Shown here: positions 50,066 to 58,675 of the stretch, one piece after another
Layout of the letters: each line of letters opens with the position of its first letter
Position numbering within the stretch: position 1 is the first letter of the stretch
Source of the DNA: Saprospirales bacterium
Lineage (GTDB): Bacteria > Bacteroidota > Bacteroidia > Chitinophagales > JADIYW01
Assembly (NCBI GenBank): GCA_016711605.1
Contig: JADJSS010000016.1
Span: 18,305-82,304 of the forward strand
Direction: 5' to 3'
DNA length: 64,000 nucleotides
Made by a program: the position numbers and the translations under genes
Notes under the pieces: model-generated
What the model was told of the DNA's origin: nothing
Database searches by the model: none
What the model saw: only the letters and a program-made list of their open reading frames with translations

Positions 50066-50863
50066 ATGTCAACAACTACCACTAAAAATAAATCGTTGGC
50101 GAATGTGCTTCTTGGAGACAAGCTGTACCGGTTTTTAGTTGATAAAAAAAATAATGCGGTTCATAATTATCATGAATCTGTTTGGAAAAAAGAACGCTTT
50201 GCTTTCTTTTCTACCTTTTTAACACGTGATAGTTTATACTTTGATGTTGGTGCAAATGTTGGTAACAGAATTGAACCAGTATTACAAATTGGAGCAAAAG
50301 TGATTGCTGTTGAGCCACAAAAAAAATGTATTAAAATATTAGAAGAAAAATTCGGAAATGCTATAACTATAGTGCCAAAAGGTTTAGGCAGTATAGTTGG
50401 TGAATTAGAATTTTTTATTTCTGATGCATCTACACTTTCTACTTTTTCAAAGGAACAAGTTGATATTTTAAAAGATACCAAATTTGCTAACTATTCCTGG
50501 AACGAAAAAGAAATTATTCCAATCACTACTTTAGATATTTTAATTGCAGAATACGGCAAGCCTGATTTTATAAAAATTGACGTAGAAGGTTTTGAAACAG
50601 AAGTTTTAAAAGGTTTATCATCACCAATAAAATTAATTTCATTTGAATATACCGTTCCAGAATTTACGCATAAAGTGATAGAATGCATAGAACAATTGGA
50701 ACGCGTAAATCCAAATATAGAATGCAATTATTGTGTTGGTGAAAAAATGAGCTATATTTTTCCAGTTTGGAAAACTGCAACTGAAATGAAATCATACGTT
50801 CAAACCGAAACATTTAAAAATACTACCTTTGGTGATATCTATATAAAATCAAATTTAAATTAA
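50066..50863 (+). CDS. FkbM-family SAM methyltransferase
   Basis: A 265-residue class I methyltransferase with the FkbM pattern: SLYFDVGANVGNRIEPVLQ (SAM motif I), VIAVEPQKKCIKILEEKF (acidic loop), LDILIAEYGKPDFIKIDVEG (FkbM DVEG signature) and ISFEYTVPEF. FkbM proteins O-methylate sugars, polyketides or lipids. It starts one base after aceB and ends 27 bases before aceA, an odd insertion into a glyoxylate-shunt operon; its substrate is not indicated. Confidence 0.82.
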   Translation: MSTTTTKNKSLANVLLGDKLYRFLVDKKNNAVHNYHESVWKKERFAFFSTFLTRDSLYFDVGANVGNRIEPVLQIGAKVIAVEPQKKCIKILEEKFGNAITIVPKGLGSIVGELEFFISDASTLSTFSKEQVDILKDTKFANYSWNEKEIIPITTLDILIAEYGKPDFIKIDVEGFETEVLKGLSSPIKLISFEYTVPEFTHKVIECIEQLERVNPNIECNYCVGEKMSYIFPVWKTATEMKSYVQTETFKNTTFGDIYIKSNLN

Positions 50864-50890
50864 TAATTTTCAAATTCTCAAATTAAAAAA

Positions 50891-52174
50891 ATGGCAACTA
50901 AACAAGAAAGAGCGGAAGCATTAAAAAAAGATTGGGCAACTAATCCACGTTGGAAAGACGTTAAAAGAGATTATACAGCTGAAGAAGTAATAAACATTAG
51001 CGGTTCAGTACCAGTTGAATTTACATTAGCAAAAAATGGTGCTGAAAAATTATGGAAAAAATTACACACGGATGACTGGGTGGCTGGTCTAGGTGCTTTT
51101 AATGGTAACCAAGCTATTCAAGAAGTTACGGCTGGAATGAAAGCAATTTATCTTTCAGGTTGGCAAGTAGCTGCTGATGCAAATCTTTCAGCAGAAATGT
51201 ATCCAGATCAATCTTTATATCCAGCGAACTCTGTTCCTATGGTGGTGAAACGTATCAACAACTCTTTAATGCGTCGTGACCAAATCGAATATATGGAAGG
51301 CGAACCTACTCGCGACTGGATGGTTCCAATTGTTGCGGATGCAGAAGCAGGTTTTGGTGGTAACTTAAACGCTTTTGAATTAATGAAACAAATGATTGAA
51401 GCTGGTGCTGCTGGTGTTCACTGGGAAGACCAATTAGCATCTGCTAAAAAATGTGGTCACTTAGGTGGTAAAGTATTAGTACCAACTCAGGAAGCAATCA
51501 ATAAATTATCAGCTGCTCGTTTAGCTGCAGATGTTTGCGGAACTTCGACATTGGTTATCGCTCGTACAGATGCTGAAGCTGCGAATTTAATTACATCTGA
51601 TATCGATCCACGCGATAAAAGATTTATCATCGAAGGAAAACGTGCTCCTGAAGGTTTTTATTATGTGAAAAACGGTTTAGAGCAAGGTATCGATAGAGGT
51701 TTGTCTTATGCACCTTATGCTGATTTAATTTGGATGGAAACAGGAAATCCAGATTTAGGAATGGCAAGAGAATTTGCACAAGGCATTCACGCTAAATATC
51801 CAGGAAAAATGTTGGCGTACAACTGTTCACCATCTTTCAACTGGGCAAAATACATGGATGTAAAAGCAATGACTACTTTCCGTGAAGATTTAGCAGCAAT
51901 GGGTTATAAATTCCAATTTATTACATTGGCTGGTTTCCACGCAAACAATACAGTGATGTTCGAATTGAGCAAAGCATACATGGAAAAAGGAATGGCTGGT
52001 TACTCTGAGTTACAACAAAGAGAATTTGCTTTAGAAGCTTCAGGATTCCAAGCAATCAAACACCAATCATTTGTTGGTACTGGTTACTTTGATGCAGTTC
52101 AACAAGTTTGTCAACAAGGACAATCTTCTACCACTGCATTAGCAGGTTCAACAGAAGCAGAACAATTTCATTGA
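50891..52174 (+). CDS. aceA: Isocitrate lyase
   Basis: Splits isocitrate to glyoxylate and succinate. The 427-residue protein has WVAGLGAFNGNQAIQEV, PIVADAEAGFGGNLNAFEL, the catalytic-Cys signature SAKKCGHLGGKVLVPTQEA, RTDAEAANLITSDIDPRD and YNCSPSFNWAKYMD. Full length. With aceB it makes the glyoxylate shunt, for growth on acetate or fatty acids. Confidence 0.96.
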   Translation: MATKQERAEALKKDWATNPRWKDVKRDYTAEEVINISGSVPVEFTLAKNGAEKLWKKLHTDDWVAGLGAFNGNQAIQEVTAGMKAIYLSGWQVAADANLSAEMYPDQSLYPANSVPMVVKRINNSLMRRDQIEYMEGEPTRDWMVPIVADAEAGFGGNLNAFELMKQMIEAGAAGVHWEDQLASAKKCGHLGGKVLVPTQEAINKLSAARLAADVCGTSTLVIARTDAEAANLITSDIDPRDKRFIIEGKRAPEGFYYVKNGLEQGIDRGLSYAPYADLIWMETGNPDLGMAREFAQGIHAKYPGKMLAYNCSPSFNWAKYMDVKAMTTFREDLAAMGYKFQFITLAGFHANNTVMFELSKAYMEKGMAGYSELQQREFALEASGFQAIKHQSFVGTGYFDAVQQVCQQGQSSTTALAGSTEAEQFH

Positions 52175-52179
52175 TAAAA

Positions 52180-52210
52180 ACTTTTCCAAAGTTTTAAACT
52201 TTGGAAAAGT
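52180..52210. repeat. Perfect 31-base palindromic hairpin after aceA
   Basis: ACTTTTCCAAAGTTT at 52180-52194 is the exact reverse complement of AAACTTTGGAAAAGT at 52196-52210. It is of the same general design as 47226-47250 and precedes a separate terminator, so it is probably a dispersed palindromic repeat. Confidence 0.6.
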
Positions 52211-52220
52211 TACAAAATAA

Positions 52221-52254
52221 AAAACGCTCAACGAATGTTGAGCGTTTTTTTATA
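52221..52254. terminator. Bidirectional terminator between aceA and the UbiA gene
   Basis: AAAACGCTCAAC at 52221-52232 pairs perfectly with GTTGAGCGTTTT at 52237-52248 around GAAT, with T and A runs on both sides. It serves aceA on the plus strand and the prenyltransferase on the minus strand. Confidence 0.92.
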
Positions 52255-53236
52255 TAGAATATTTATTAAGAAAGCCTTTAAGATATGAAAGGTAAATTGG
52301 TGAAAATATCAATAAATTAAATCCAAGTATAAATATAAAAATGGCATTAGAAAAGCAAAAACAAACAAGTAAAATAATTGGCAAATGTATTTCGTAAAAT
52401 TCATTAAAAATACGCATGTTTATAAAATAAAATAAATCAATTTCAGTGGTTTTATTTCTTTTGATAAATAAAATAGCAATATAAAATAGATAGCTTAAAA
52501 GTACAATAAAATATGGTGTTTTAATAATTAGTAGTAAGCTTAAGAATAGCAGGAATTCAATTGGAAATAAAAATTTGGTACATAGTTTTTTTGAGTATTC
52601 AACTCCATGTTTTGTTGCAAAAGTTTTTGTTTTTGTGTTATTATCATTGTCAAAATCTTCTACTTGGTGTTTTATAATATTTCTTATCCCTACAAATAAT
52701 AACCAAATTTCATATAAAATAATTAGTTTAGTGTTTAAAATGGTATTACCTATTTTTGAAAACGTATAAACTGCCAATAAACACGGCACAACCTGAGCAT
52801 ACAAAGCATCTGTTAAAATACCCAAAAATCCTTTTTCTTTTAATCTGAATGGTGGAAATGCATAGATAAAAAACAATGCAAATTCTATGGCTAATAAGTA
52901 AAATGTATTTCTGTCTTTAGGTAGATAAAACCATGGAAAAGTAGATAGTATTGTAAATACTATAATTAATAAAACAGATTGAATTTTAGAAAATTTATTA
53001 AATAAGTTTGGTTTGTTATTTTGAAAATCATCTTTATAATCTTTAACATCATTCATTACATAACCTAAACCTGCAACTCCAACAGAAAGTAAAATAGAAA
53101 TTAATAAACAAATTAAAATTTCTAGATTGACTTTTTTGCTATAAAATAAGACAACATAAATACTGCAAAATATTAAACTGATTTTATACAGTACATTTCC
53201 AAGTAAACGTTGTTGTATGTTTTGAATAAATGACAA
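52250..53236 (-). CDS. UbiA-family prenyltransferase
   Basis: A 328-residue protein with eight or nine hydrophobic helices. It carries the first UbiA metal-diphosphate motif GYVMNDVKDYKDD (NDxxDxxxD) after helix 2, and a second acidic motif HQVEDFDNDNNTKTKTFAT, the DxxxD-like site of the family. Such enzymes prenylate aromatic or other acceptors in the membrane (quinones, chlorophyll, terpenoids). It begins two bases after the stop of the upstream methyltransferase, so the two form one operon. Confidence 0.82.
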   Translation of the reverse strand: MSFIQNIQQRLLGNVLYKISLIFCSIYVVLFYSKKVNLEILICLLISILLSVGVAGLGYVMNDVKDYKDDFQNNKPNLFNKFSKIQSVLLIIVFTILSTFPWFYLPKDRNTFYLLAIEFALFFIYAFPPFRLKEKGFLGILTDALYAQVVPCLLAVYTFSKIGNTILNTKLIILYEIWLLFVGIRNIIKHQVEDFDNDNNTKTKTFATKHGVEYSKKLCTKFLFPIEFLLFLSLLLIIKTPYFIVLLSYLFYIAILFIKRNKTTEIDLFYFINMRIFNEFYEIHLPIILLVCFCFSNAIFIFILGFNLLIFSPIYLSYLKGFLNKYSI

Positions 53237-53238
53237 TA

Positions 53239-54118
53239 TTAAATTTCGTTTTTGTTGACGTGGTTCATTTGAAGTTGGAAAATATTCTGCAAAAAATATT
53301 TATCCATTCCTTTCTTTGGATCATATTCAGGTTTGTATAGTTTTACTTCCAGAAAATCAATCGGAAAAATATATTTTTCCCAATTGTCAATTTTAGCAAT
53401 ACCAGTCAATTCTTGAAACTCATTAGAAATACTAAGGTTTTCAAAATCTTCTAATGGTATATCAATTGTTTTTACAAATACTATAATGTATCCAATTTTT
53501 CTAACCAAAGTTAAAAATTCATTCAAGTCTGCAACATCATAATAATAAGCTTTATTGATTTTTTGAATCTCATTGTCAATTTTATATTGAACTAATTTGC
53601 TGCTAGAAATTCTTCTGAATAAATCTTTTATATACACTTCACCACCTGGCTTTAATACTTTCCAAATAGCTTTTAATAATTTTTCTTTTTGATTAGAATG
53701 ACCAAACGATTCTAAAAAGTAAGCAATGTCAAAATGTTCTTTTGGAAAAATCGTATCAACTTGATGATAATCGTTTAATTGAACCGTAATTTTATCTTGT
53801 AGATTTTCTTGTTGAATATGATTATTGGCAGCATTTAATTGAACTTCTGAAATCGTTACAGCATCAATAGTACAACCTGTCTTTTTTGCAAAATATCTGG
53901 CTGGACCACAAACACCACAACCTGCATCTAACACACGTTGTCCATCTTTTAAACCAATACTTTCAATTTGTGCATTTAAAATATTATCGAGGTTATTCGT
54001 TCTGAACGCTTGAATCACTTCACCATATACTTTAATAAAAGCATCGTGGTTTTTATTGTAAAATCACCAACTTGCAAAGATTCGTAATCTGCTTTTTCTT
54101 AAATAAAAAATCGAACAT
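53239..54118 (-). CDS. Class I SAM-dependent methyltransferase (two indels near the N-terminus)
   Basis: The main frame has VLDAGCGVCGPARYFAKKTG (SAM motif I), IDAVTISEVQLNAANNHIQQ, FDIAYFLESFGHSNQKEK and VLKPGGEVYIKDLF, typical of sterol/quinone-type C-methyltransferases. The frame-corrected N-terminus is MFDFLFKKKADYESLQVGDF then YNKNHDAFIKVYGEVIQAF, about 293 residues in all, after repair of an A run and a T run between 54018 and 54100. The next gene is the UbiA prenyltransferase; together they suggest modification of a prenylated ring or lipid. The substrate is unknown. Confidence 0.82.
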
Positions 54119-54212
54119 AAAATAGAGTAATCAAATTACCCAAAATTAGTGAATTATTAGGTATGTAGTTAATATACTTATCTGGTTTCATTATTAGCTT
54201 GTAACTAATGCT

Positions 54213-54220
54213 TATTTTTG
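54213..54220 (+). promoter_or_regulatory. Candidate -7 promoter box of the PhyH array
   Basis: TATTTTTG (TAnnTTTG) lies 63 bases before the first PhyH gene, in the gap divergent from the methyltransferase gene. Confidence 0.45.
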
Positions 54221-54283
54221 ATAAATTTGCTTTACATAAAATAATTTAATTATAGATTTCATTTTACAAATTCAATTAATTGC

Positions 54284-55198
54284 ATGAGAAAGGTTTTAAA
54301 TGATAATTTGCTAAACGAGCAATTTGAAAAAGATGGTTATGTGGTAATTCCTTTTTTAAGTCAAGATGAAGTTGCTGAACTCAAAAAAATATATTTTGAT
54401 ACATTGCCGAATAGTGGCGGAGCTATTCAATCAGATGATATTGGTGCAAAAGAAGCGATTTCTTATGATTTTACTTTTATTGATAAAAATATTGATTATA
54501 AACGTCAGGTTTTTGATATAATAACGCAGCGTTTTAAAAATCATGTAAACGCTTATTTAGATGATTATAAACCAATCATTGCAAATTTTATTCGTAAGAA
54601 ACCTAAAGATGGCGAAGTGCCTTTGCATCAAAATTGGGCATTTGTAGATGAACGAAAAAAAACATCCGTTTCCATTTGGTGTCCTTTAGTAGACAGCAAC
54701 GAAGAAAATGGTACATTACAAGTGGTGCCTGGTTCTCATAAACGCTTTGGAGAATTTCGTGGACCAATGGTTGAATGGGAATTGAATACCATTAAAGAAG
54801 ACATCATCAAAAAATACCTTGTTCCGATGAATATTAAAGCAGGACAAGCAGTTATTTTAGATGATAGCATTGTGCATTATTCTGCATCAAATTTAACAAA
54901 CGATTTGCGTTTAGCCATTCAGTTAATTTTGATTCCATCTGAAGAAAAATCAATACACTATCATTTAGATCCACAGGCAAATCCTAATAAAATAGAAATG
55001 CTAGAAGTAGATGTTGATTTTTATATGCAATTCAATCCATGGAAAAAAGTAGAAAATAAAAAAATTCTCAAGCAAATTCCATTTAAACCAACTCAACTTT
55101 CAATACAAAATTTTGATAAAAGAATTTTTGCCAAAAGAATTGATGAAGAACCTGAAAATACAACTATCTTACAAAAAATTAAATCCATTTTTTCTTAA
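54284..55198 (+). CDS. Phytanoyl-CoA dioxygenase family protein 1 (subtype A, HQN variant)
   Basis: A 304-residue Fe(II)/2-oxoglutarate oxygenase-fold protein. It starts LNEQFEKDGYVVIPFLSQDE, typical of PhyH proteins, and has the metal region LHQNWAFVDE, PGSHKRFGEFRG, the distal ligand DDSIVHYSASN (His198) and 2OG-binding Arg209 (NDLRLAI). The usual HxD reads His115-Gln-Asn117 (Asn codon AAT at 54632), whereas paralogues in the array have HQD. This may weaken or alter iron binding. The end TTILQKIKSIFS is a short basic amphipathic helix. The next gene starts directly at the stop. Confidence 0.85.
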   Translation: MRKVLNDNLLNEQFEKDGYVVIPFLSQDEVAELKKIYFDTLPNSGGAIQSDDIGAKEAISYDFTFIDKNIDYKRQVFDIITQRFKNHVNAYLDDYKPIIANFIRKKPKDGEVPLHQNWAFVDERKKTSVSIWCPLVDSNEENGTLQVVPGSHKRFGEFRGPMVEWELNTIKEDIIKKYLVPMNIKAGQAVILDDSIVHYSASNLTNDLRLAIQLILIPSEEKSIHYHLDPQANPNKIEMLEVDVDFYMQFNPWKKVENKKILKQIPFKPTQLSIQNFDKRIFAKRIDEEPENTTILQKIKSIFS

Positions 55199-56938
55199 AT
55201 GCTAGTCGTTAAAAATTCATATCAGCAAAAATTATTAAAACAAGTTGGCTATTTTATAGATGAGTTTTTAAACGATGAAGAAGTACAATTTTGTAAACAA
55301 ATTTTCCAATCTAATTTCGCAAATCATCAAGATGTATTTTATTCGAGTTCTTTTCATCAAGACTTTAGTTTAAAGAAAAAAGTGAGCGATCAGATTTTAG
55401 CAAAATTGAGTACAAAAATAGAAGCAAGATTTTCAGACTTTAAATTATTAGGTGTTTCTTTCTTAGAGAAGAAAGCCAATCAAAATAATCCATTGCCTAT
55501 TCATCAAGATTGGACTGTAACCGACGAAGAAAAATTTGGTTCTTTCACTATCTGGATTCCATTAGATGATACTACAAAAAATAACGGCGCGTTAAGAGTG
55601 ATTGACGGCAGCCATCAAATTGAGAATAATTTTAGAGCACCTTCGTTGCCTGTTGCTTTTGATAAGCATAGAGCTAATTTTGAAAAATACTTGAAAACAC
55701 TAGCAATTCCGAATGGAAATGCATTTGTATTTAATCAAAAATTAATGCATGCATCTTGGTCAAATTCAAGCAATGAAAATAGATTAGCACTTACCATAGG
55801 TCTGGTTCCAAAAGATGCTGATTTGTTTATGCTGTATTATGATGCTGCTAAAAAGCAAATCAACAAGTACGAAATGCCTGATGATTTATTTTTACATTAT
55901 CCAGAAATTATAAAAGCACCTACAATTGGCAAACTTATAGAATCGTTTTCATATCAAATAAAAGAATTTAATGAAACAGATTTAAAAGAATCACTTTATC
56001 AAAACAGAATTAAATCAAACACTATGCAGCCACTTTTTGCTTCAGAAAAAGATCAAGATGATTTTGAAAAAAATGGTTACGTATTACAAACTCTTTTAGA
56101 TGAAAATGATATTAAAGAGTTAAAAGATTTTTTATATAATTCAGGAATTAAAAAAGAAACAGATTTTGGTTTTTATGTTGGAATGGATCATGAAAATAAA
56201 ACATTGGTGGCTGAAATGATGAGCAAAATCAGTGAAATTGCCTTGCCTAAAGTAATGCATTTACTAAAAGATTTTCAATTAATTACAGCAAGCTATGTTA
56301 TTAAAGATCCTAATCCAATTGGTGTTGTTCCACCACATCAGGATTGGACTTTTGTGGATGATGAAGTACAACATTGTTCTGTTACATGTTGGATACCGTT
56401 ACAAGATGTGAATATGCAAAACGGTTGTATTGGTGTAATTAAAGGTAGTAATAAATTTTTTAATAGTGTTCGTCCATCACCGTCGCCACAAGTGCCATCG
56501 CCATTAGCAAAACATATGTTTGGTATTTTTCCATACATGCAGTTATTAGAAATGAAAGCTGGTGAAGCACTTATTTTTGACAACAGAACTTTTCATTCTT
56601 CGCCACCAAATATTACGAACGAACCAAGTTTAGCAATTGGCTTAAGTTTTACACAGAAAGATGCTCAATTAAGACATTATTATTTAAAGCCAAACACAAA
56701 AGATACCTTATTGAAATATGAAATTGACCCATCTTTTTTTATGAAGTATGACAATGGAACATTAGCAAAAATGTACGACAGAAACGAGATAATTTCAGGT
56801 TTTAAATGCACAGAAGAGTTGCCTTTTATTTGGGAAGATTTATCAAAAGATGAAATTAAAAGTAGGATTGTAGCAGCTGGAAATACTTATAATACGGAAC
56901 TTGCCGCACACATGGCAAAATATTTGGCGCACAAATGA
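55199..56938 (+). CDS. Fused double PhyH dioxygenase (subtype A + subtype B)
   Basis: A 579-residue protein made of two PhyH domains. Domain A (1 to about 260): IHQDWTVTDEEKFG with His102/Asp104, DGSHQIENNFRAPSLP, LMHASWSNSSNENRLAL with His184/Arg195. Domain B (about 280-579): DDFEKNGYVLQTLLDENDI, PPHQDWTFVDDEVQH with His380/Asp382, KGSNKFFNSVRPSPSPQ, TFHSSPPNITNEPSLAIGL with His466. In domain B the 2OG-binding Arg is replaced by Ser477 (codon AGT). The two halves may catalyse different steps, or one may be regulatory. It starts immediately after the previous stop (TAAATG), so expression is coupled. Confidence 0.85.
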   Translation: MLVVKNSYQQKLLKQVGYFIDEFLNDEEVQFCKQIFQSNFANHQDVFYSSSFHQDFSLKKKVSDQILAKLSTKIEARFSDFKLLGVSFLEKKANQNNPLPIHQDWTVTDEEKFGSFTIWIPLDDTTKNNGALRVIDGSHQIENNFRAPSLPVAFDKHRANFEKYLKTLAIPNGNAFVFNQKLMHASWSNSSNENRLALTIGLVPKDADLFMLYYDAAKKQINKYEMPDDLFLHYPEIIKAPTIGKLIESFSYQIKEFNETDLKESLYQNRIKSNTMQPLFASEKDQDDFEKNGYVLQTLLDENDIKELKDFLYNSGIKKETDFGFYVGMDHENKTLVAEMMSKISEIALPKVMHLLKDFQLITASYVIKDPNPIGVVPPHQDWTFVDDEVQHCSVTCWIPLQDVNMQNGCIGVIKGSNKFFNSVRPSPSPQVPSPLAKHMFGIFPYMQLLEMKAGEALIFDNRTFHSSPPNITNEPSLAIGLSFTQKDAQLRHYYLKPNTKDTLLKYEIDPSFFMKYDNGTLAKMYDRNEIISGFKCTEELPFIWEDLSKDEIKSRIVAAGNTYNTELAAHMAKYLAHK

Positions 56939-57012
56939 AGAATGGTATTGTAGATAAGATTAAAAATGTATTGAGCTTGCCAAAACGAATTTTTGATAAA
57001 GTAATTGGTTAA
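56935..57012 (+). CDS. 25-residue ORF, probably the displaced amphipathic tail of the double PhyH
   Basis: ATG at 56935 overlaps the preceding stop as ATGA. The peptide MKNGIVDKIKNVLSLPKRIF DKVIG is a basic amphipathic helix like the ends of other members of the array (LQKIKSIFS, FSKLLNKIGF, LFQKIRQILFS). A one-base insertion would fuse it to the double PhyH protein, so it may be the true C-terminus hidden by an indel, or a separately coupled peptide. Confidence 0.4.
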   Translation: MKNGIVDKIKNVLSLPKRIFDKVIG

Positions 57013-57022
57013 TTATTTTTTT

Positions 57023-57885
57023 ATGCAGAATGATTTACAAACAAAATTAGCTGACAATGGATTTGTAATAATAGATATATTGAATACAAATGATGTTGCT
57101 TATCTGAACGAACTTTGTAATAAATATCTGCAAAATACTTCAACTGATTTTATTTCTTCATCGCATATTCTCAATAAAATAGATTCTGATTTTATTAATA
57201 ACGAATTACATAAAATTTTACATCAAAATTTGAAACTTTATTTCCTGAATTACAATTGCTTGGTGGTACGCTTGCCACTAAAGTAAAAGGAAAATCTAAT
57301 CTGGATGCTCATCAAGATTGGACTATTGTTGACGAACAGAAATATAACTCTTATAATCTATGGATTCCTTTAATAGATACAAATAAAGATAACGGAACAT
57401 TAGGTTTAATTGTTGGTTCGCATAAGTGGAATCAAGATGTTCGTGGTTTTAATATTTCAAATCCATATGGAAAATATACAAAGCAATTTTTAGAAATTGG
57501 ATTTGAACCAACTTTAAAAGCAGGACAAGCAATTCTATATAATCACAAACTCATACATTACTCACGTCCAAATAAAACGCAAACTAAAAGGAATACGGCA
57601 ATTATTGGTGTAAAAGACAAAGCTGCAGATTTGCAGATTTCATTTTGTTTAGATAATAAAAACATAGAAACTTATAAAGTTTCTAAAAATGATTTTTATC
57701 ATTTTGATGCGCAAAAAATAAAAAGCAATAATGAGATTTTATTCGTAAATAAATTAAATTCTATTGCTTTGAATTGGAATGAAGTAAAAGTAATTTACAG
57801 TCAAAATTTATCTAAAGAATTCCAAAATCTTATCTCTAAAACTGAATCTTTCTTTTCCAAACTGTTGAATAAAATCGGATTTTGA
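57023..57885 (+). CDS. PhyH family dioxygenase 3 (subtype A, one frameshift)
   Basis: About 287 residues after adding one T in the run 57229-57231 (join LHQNF-ETLFPELQLL). The start MQNDLQTKLADNGFVIIDIL is followed by HQDWTIVDEQKYNSYNLWIP (HQD intact), GSHKWNQDVRGFN, AGQAILYNHKLIHYSRPNK (distal His) and an Arg in TKRNTAIIGV. It ends FSKLLNKIGF, a basic amphipathic tail. Convergent with the next copy. Confidence 0.78.
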
Positions 57886-58000
57886 TACTTGATGTTTTGG
57901 TGCTAATACAATTTTTTAAATTTCCGTTTTTAGGTTTTTGATAAATGTCGTTTTGAAAATCCTCAAAACTCAATAAAAATCCTCAGGCATTTCATATTGC

Positions 58001-58675
58001 TCAATTTCTTTTTTTTTTATTTTTAAAATGAAAAATCATTGGTGCATCTTTAGATTTTAGACCAGAAGTAATTGCAATTCTTAGGGTGTCAGAATTGTTT
58101 GAACTCGAATAGTGTATAATGCTCTGATTAAGAATAATAGCTTCACCAGCTTTTGCATTAGTAGGTATGCCACATTTGATAACCGTATCAAAATAATTTT
58201 GGAAATAGAAAGGCAATGTTGGCGCACGCAAACTAAACAATCTTTGCGATTGACTTTTTGGAACAATATATAATGTACCATTGTTTTCGTTTGTATCAAT
58301 TAATGGTGTCCAAATATTTATTGCAATATATTTTTCTTCATCAACAATCGTCCAATCTTGATGTGGTGATAAGTCTGAATTTTTGCCTGGAGTTTTGTAT
58401 AAAAATGATGAGCCAAAATAAGTGTAGTCATTAAATATTTTTTCAAAATGTGGCAAAAAAATCGGAAATAATGTATCTCTGATATTTAACTTTTCTTCCT
58501 TGCTTTTCATAAAAGAGGATGCCCCAAAACTATTACTTTCAATATTTGGATGAAATTTATAAAATTTTTCTTTCAAAAACTCAATATCATTTTCATTTAA
58601 CAATTGTACCTTAACAAAACCTTCCTCATCAAATTGCTTTTGTAATGCTTTATTTTTAAATATTGGTAGAATCAT
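58001..58675 (-). CDS. PhyH family dioxygenase 4 (subtype A, C-terminus frameshifted)
   Basis: The 224-residue open frame has QFDEEGFVKVQLLNENDIEF, the metal site SPHQDWTIVDEEKY (His105/Asp107), IVPKSQSQRLFSLRAP, NQSIIHYSSSN (His188) and TLRIAIT (Arg199). An extra A in the ten-A run near 58011-58020 ends it early; past that the frame continues EIEQYEMPEDF ... FEDFQNDIYQKPKNG towards about 57900, as in the paralogues. The start overlaps the stop of copy 5 by one base (TAATG), so the two are translationally coupled. Confidence 0.78.
   Translation of the reverse strand: MILPIFKNKALQKQFDEEGFVKVQLLNENDIEFLKEKFYKFHPNIESNSFGASSFMKSKEEKLNIRDTLFPIFLPHFEKIFNDYTYFGSSFLYKTPGKNSDLSPHQDWTIVDEEKYIAINIWTPLIDTNENNGTLYIVPKSQSQRLFSLRAPTLPFYFQNYFDTVIKCGIPTNAKAGEAIILNQSIIHYSSSNNSDTLRIAITSGLKSKDAPMIFHFKNKKKRN

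Noticed and set aside
52180..52210. Primary terminator of aceA
   Set aside because: The palindrome lacks a following T run; the adjacent GC-rich hairpin at 52221-52248 is the proper terminator.
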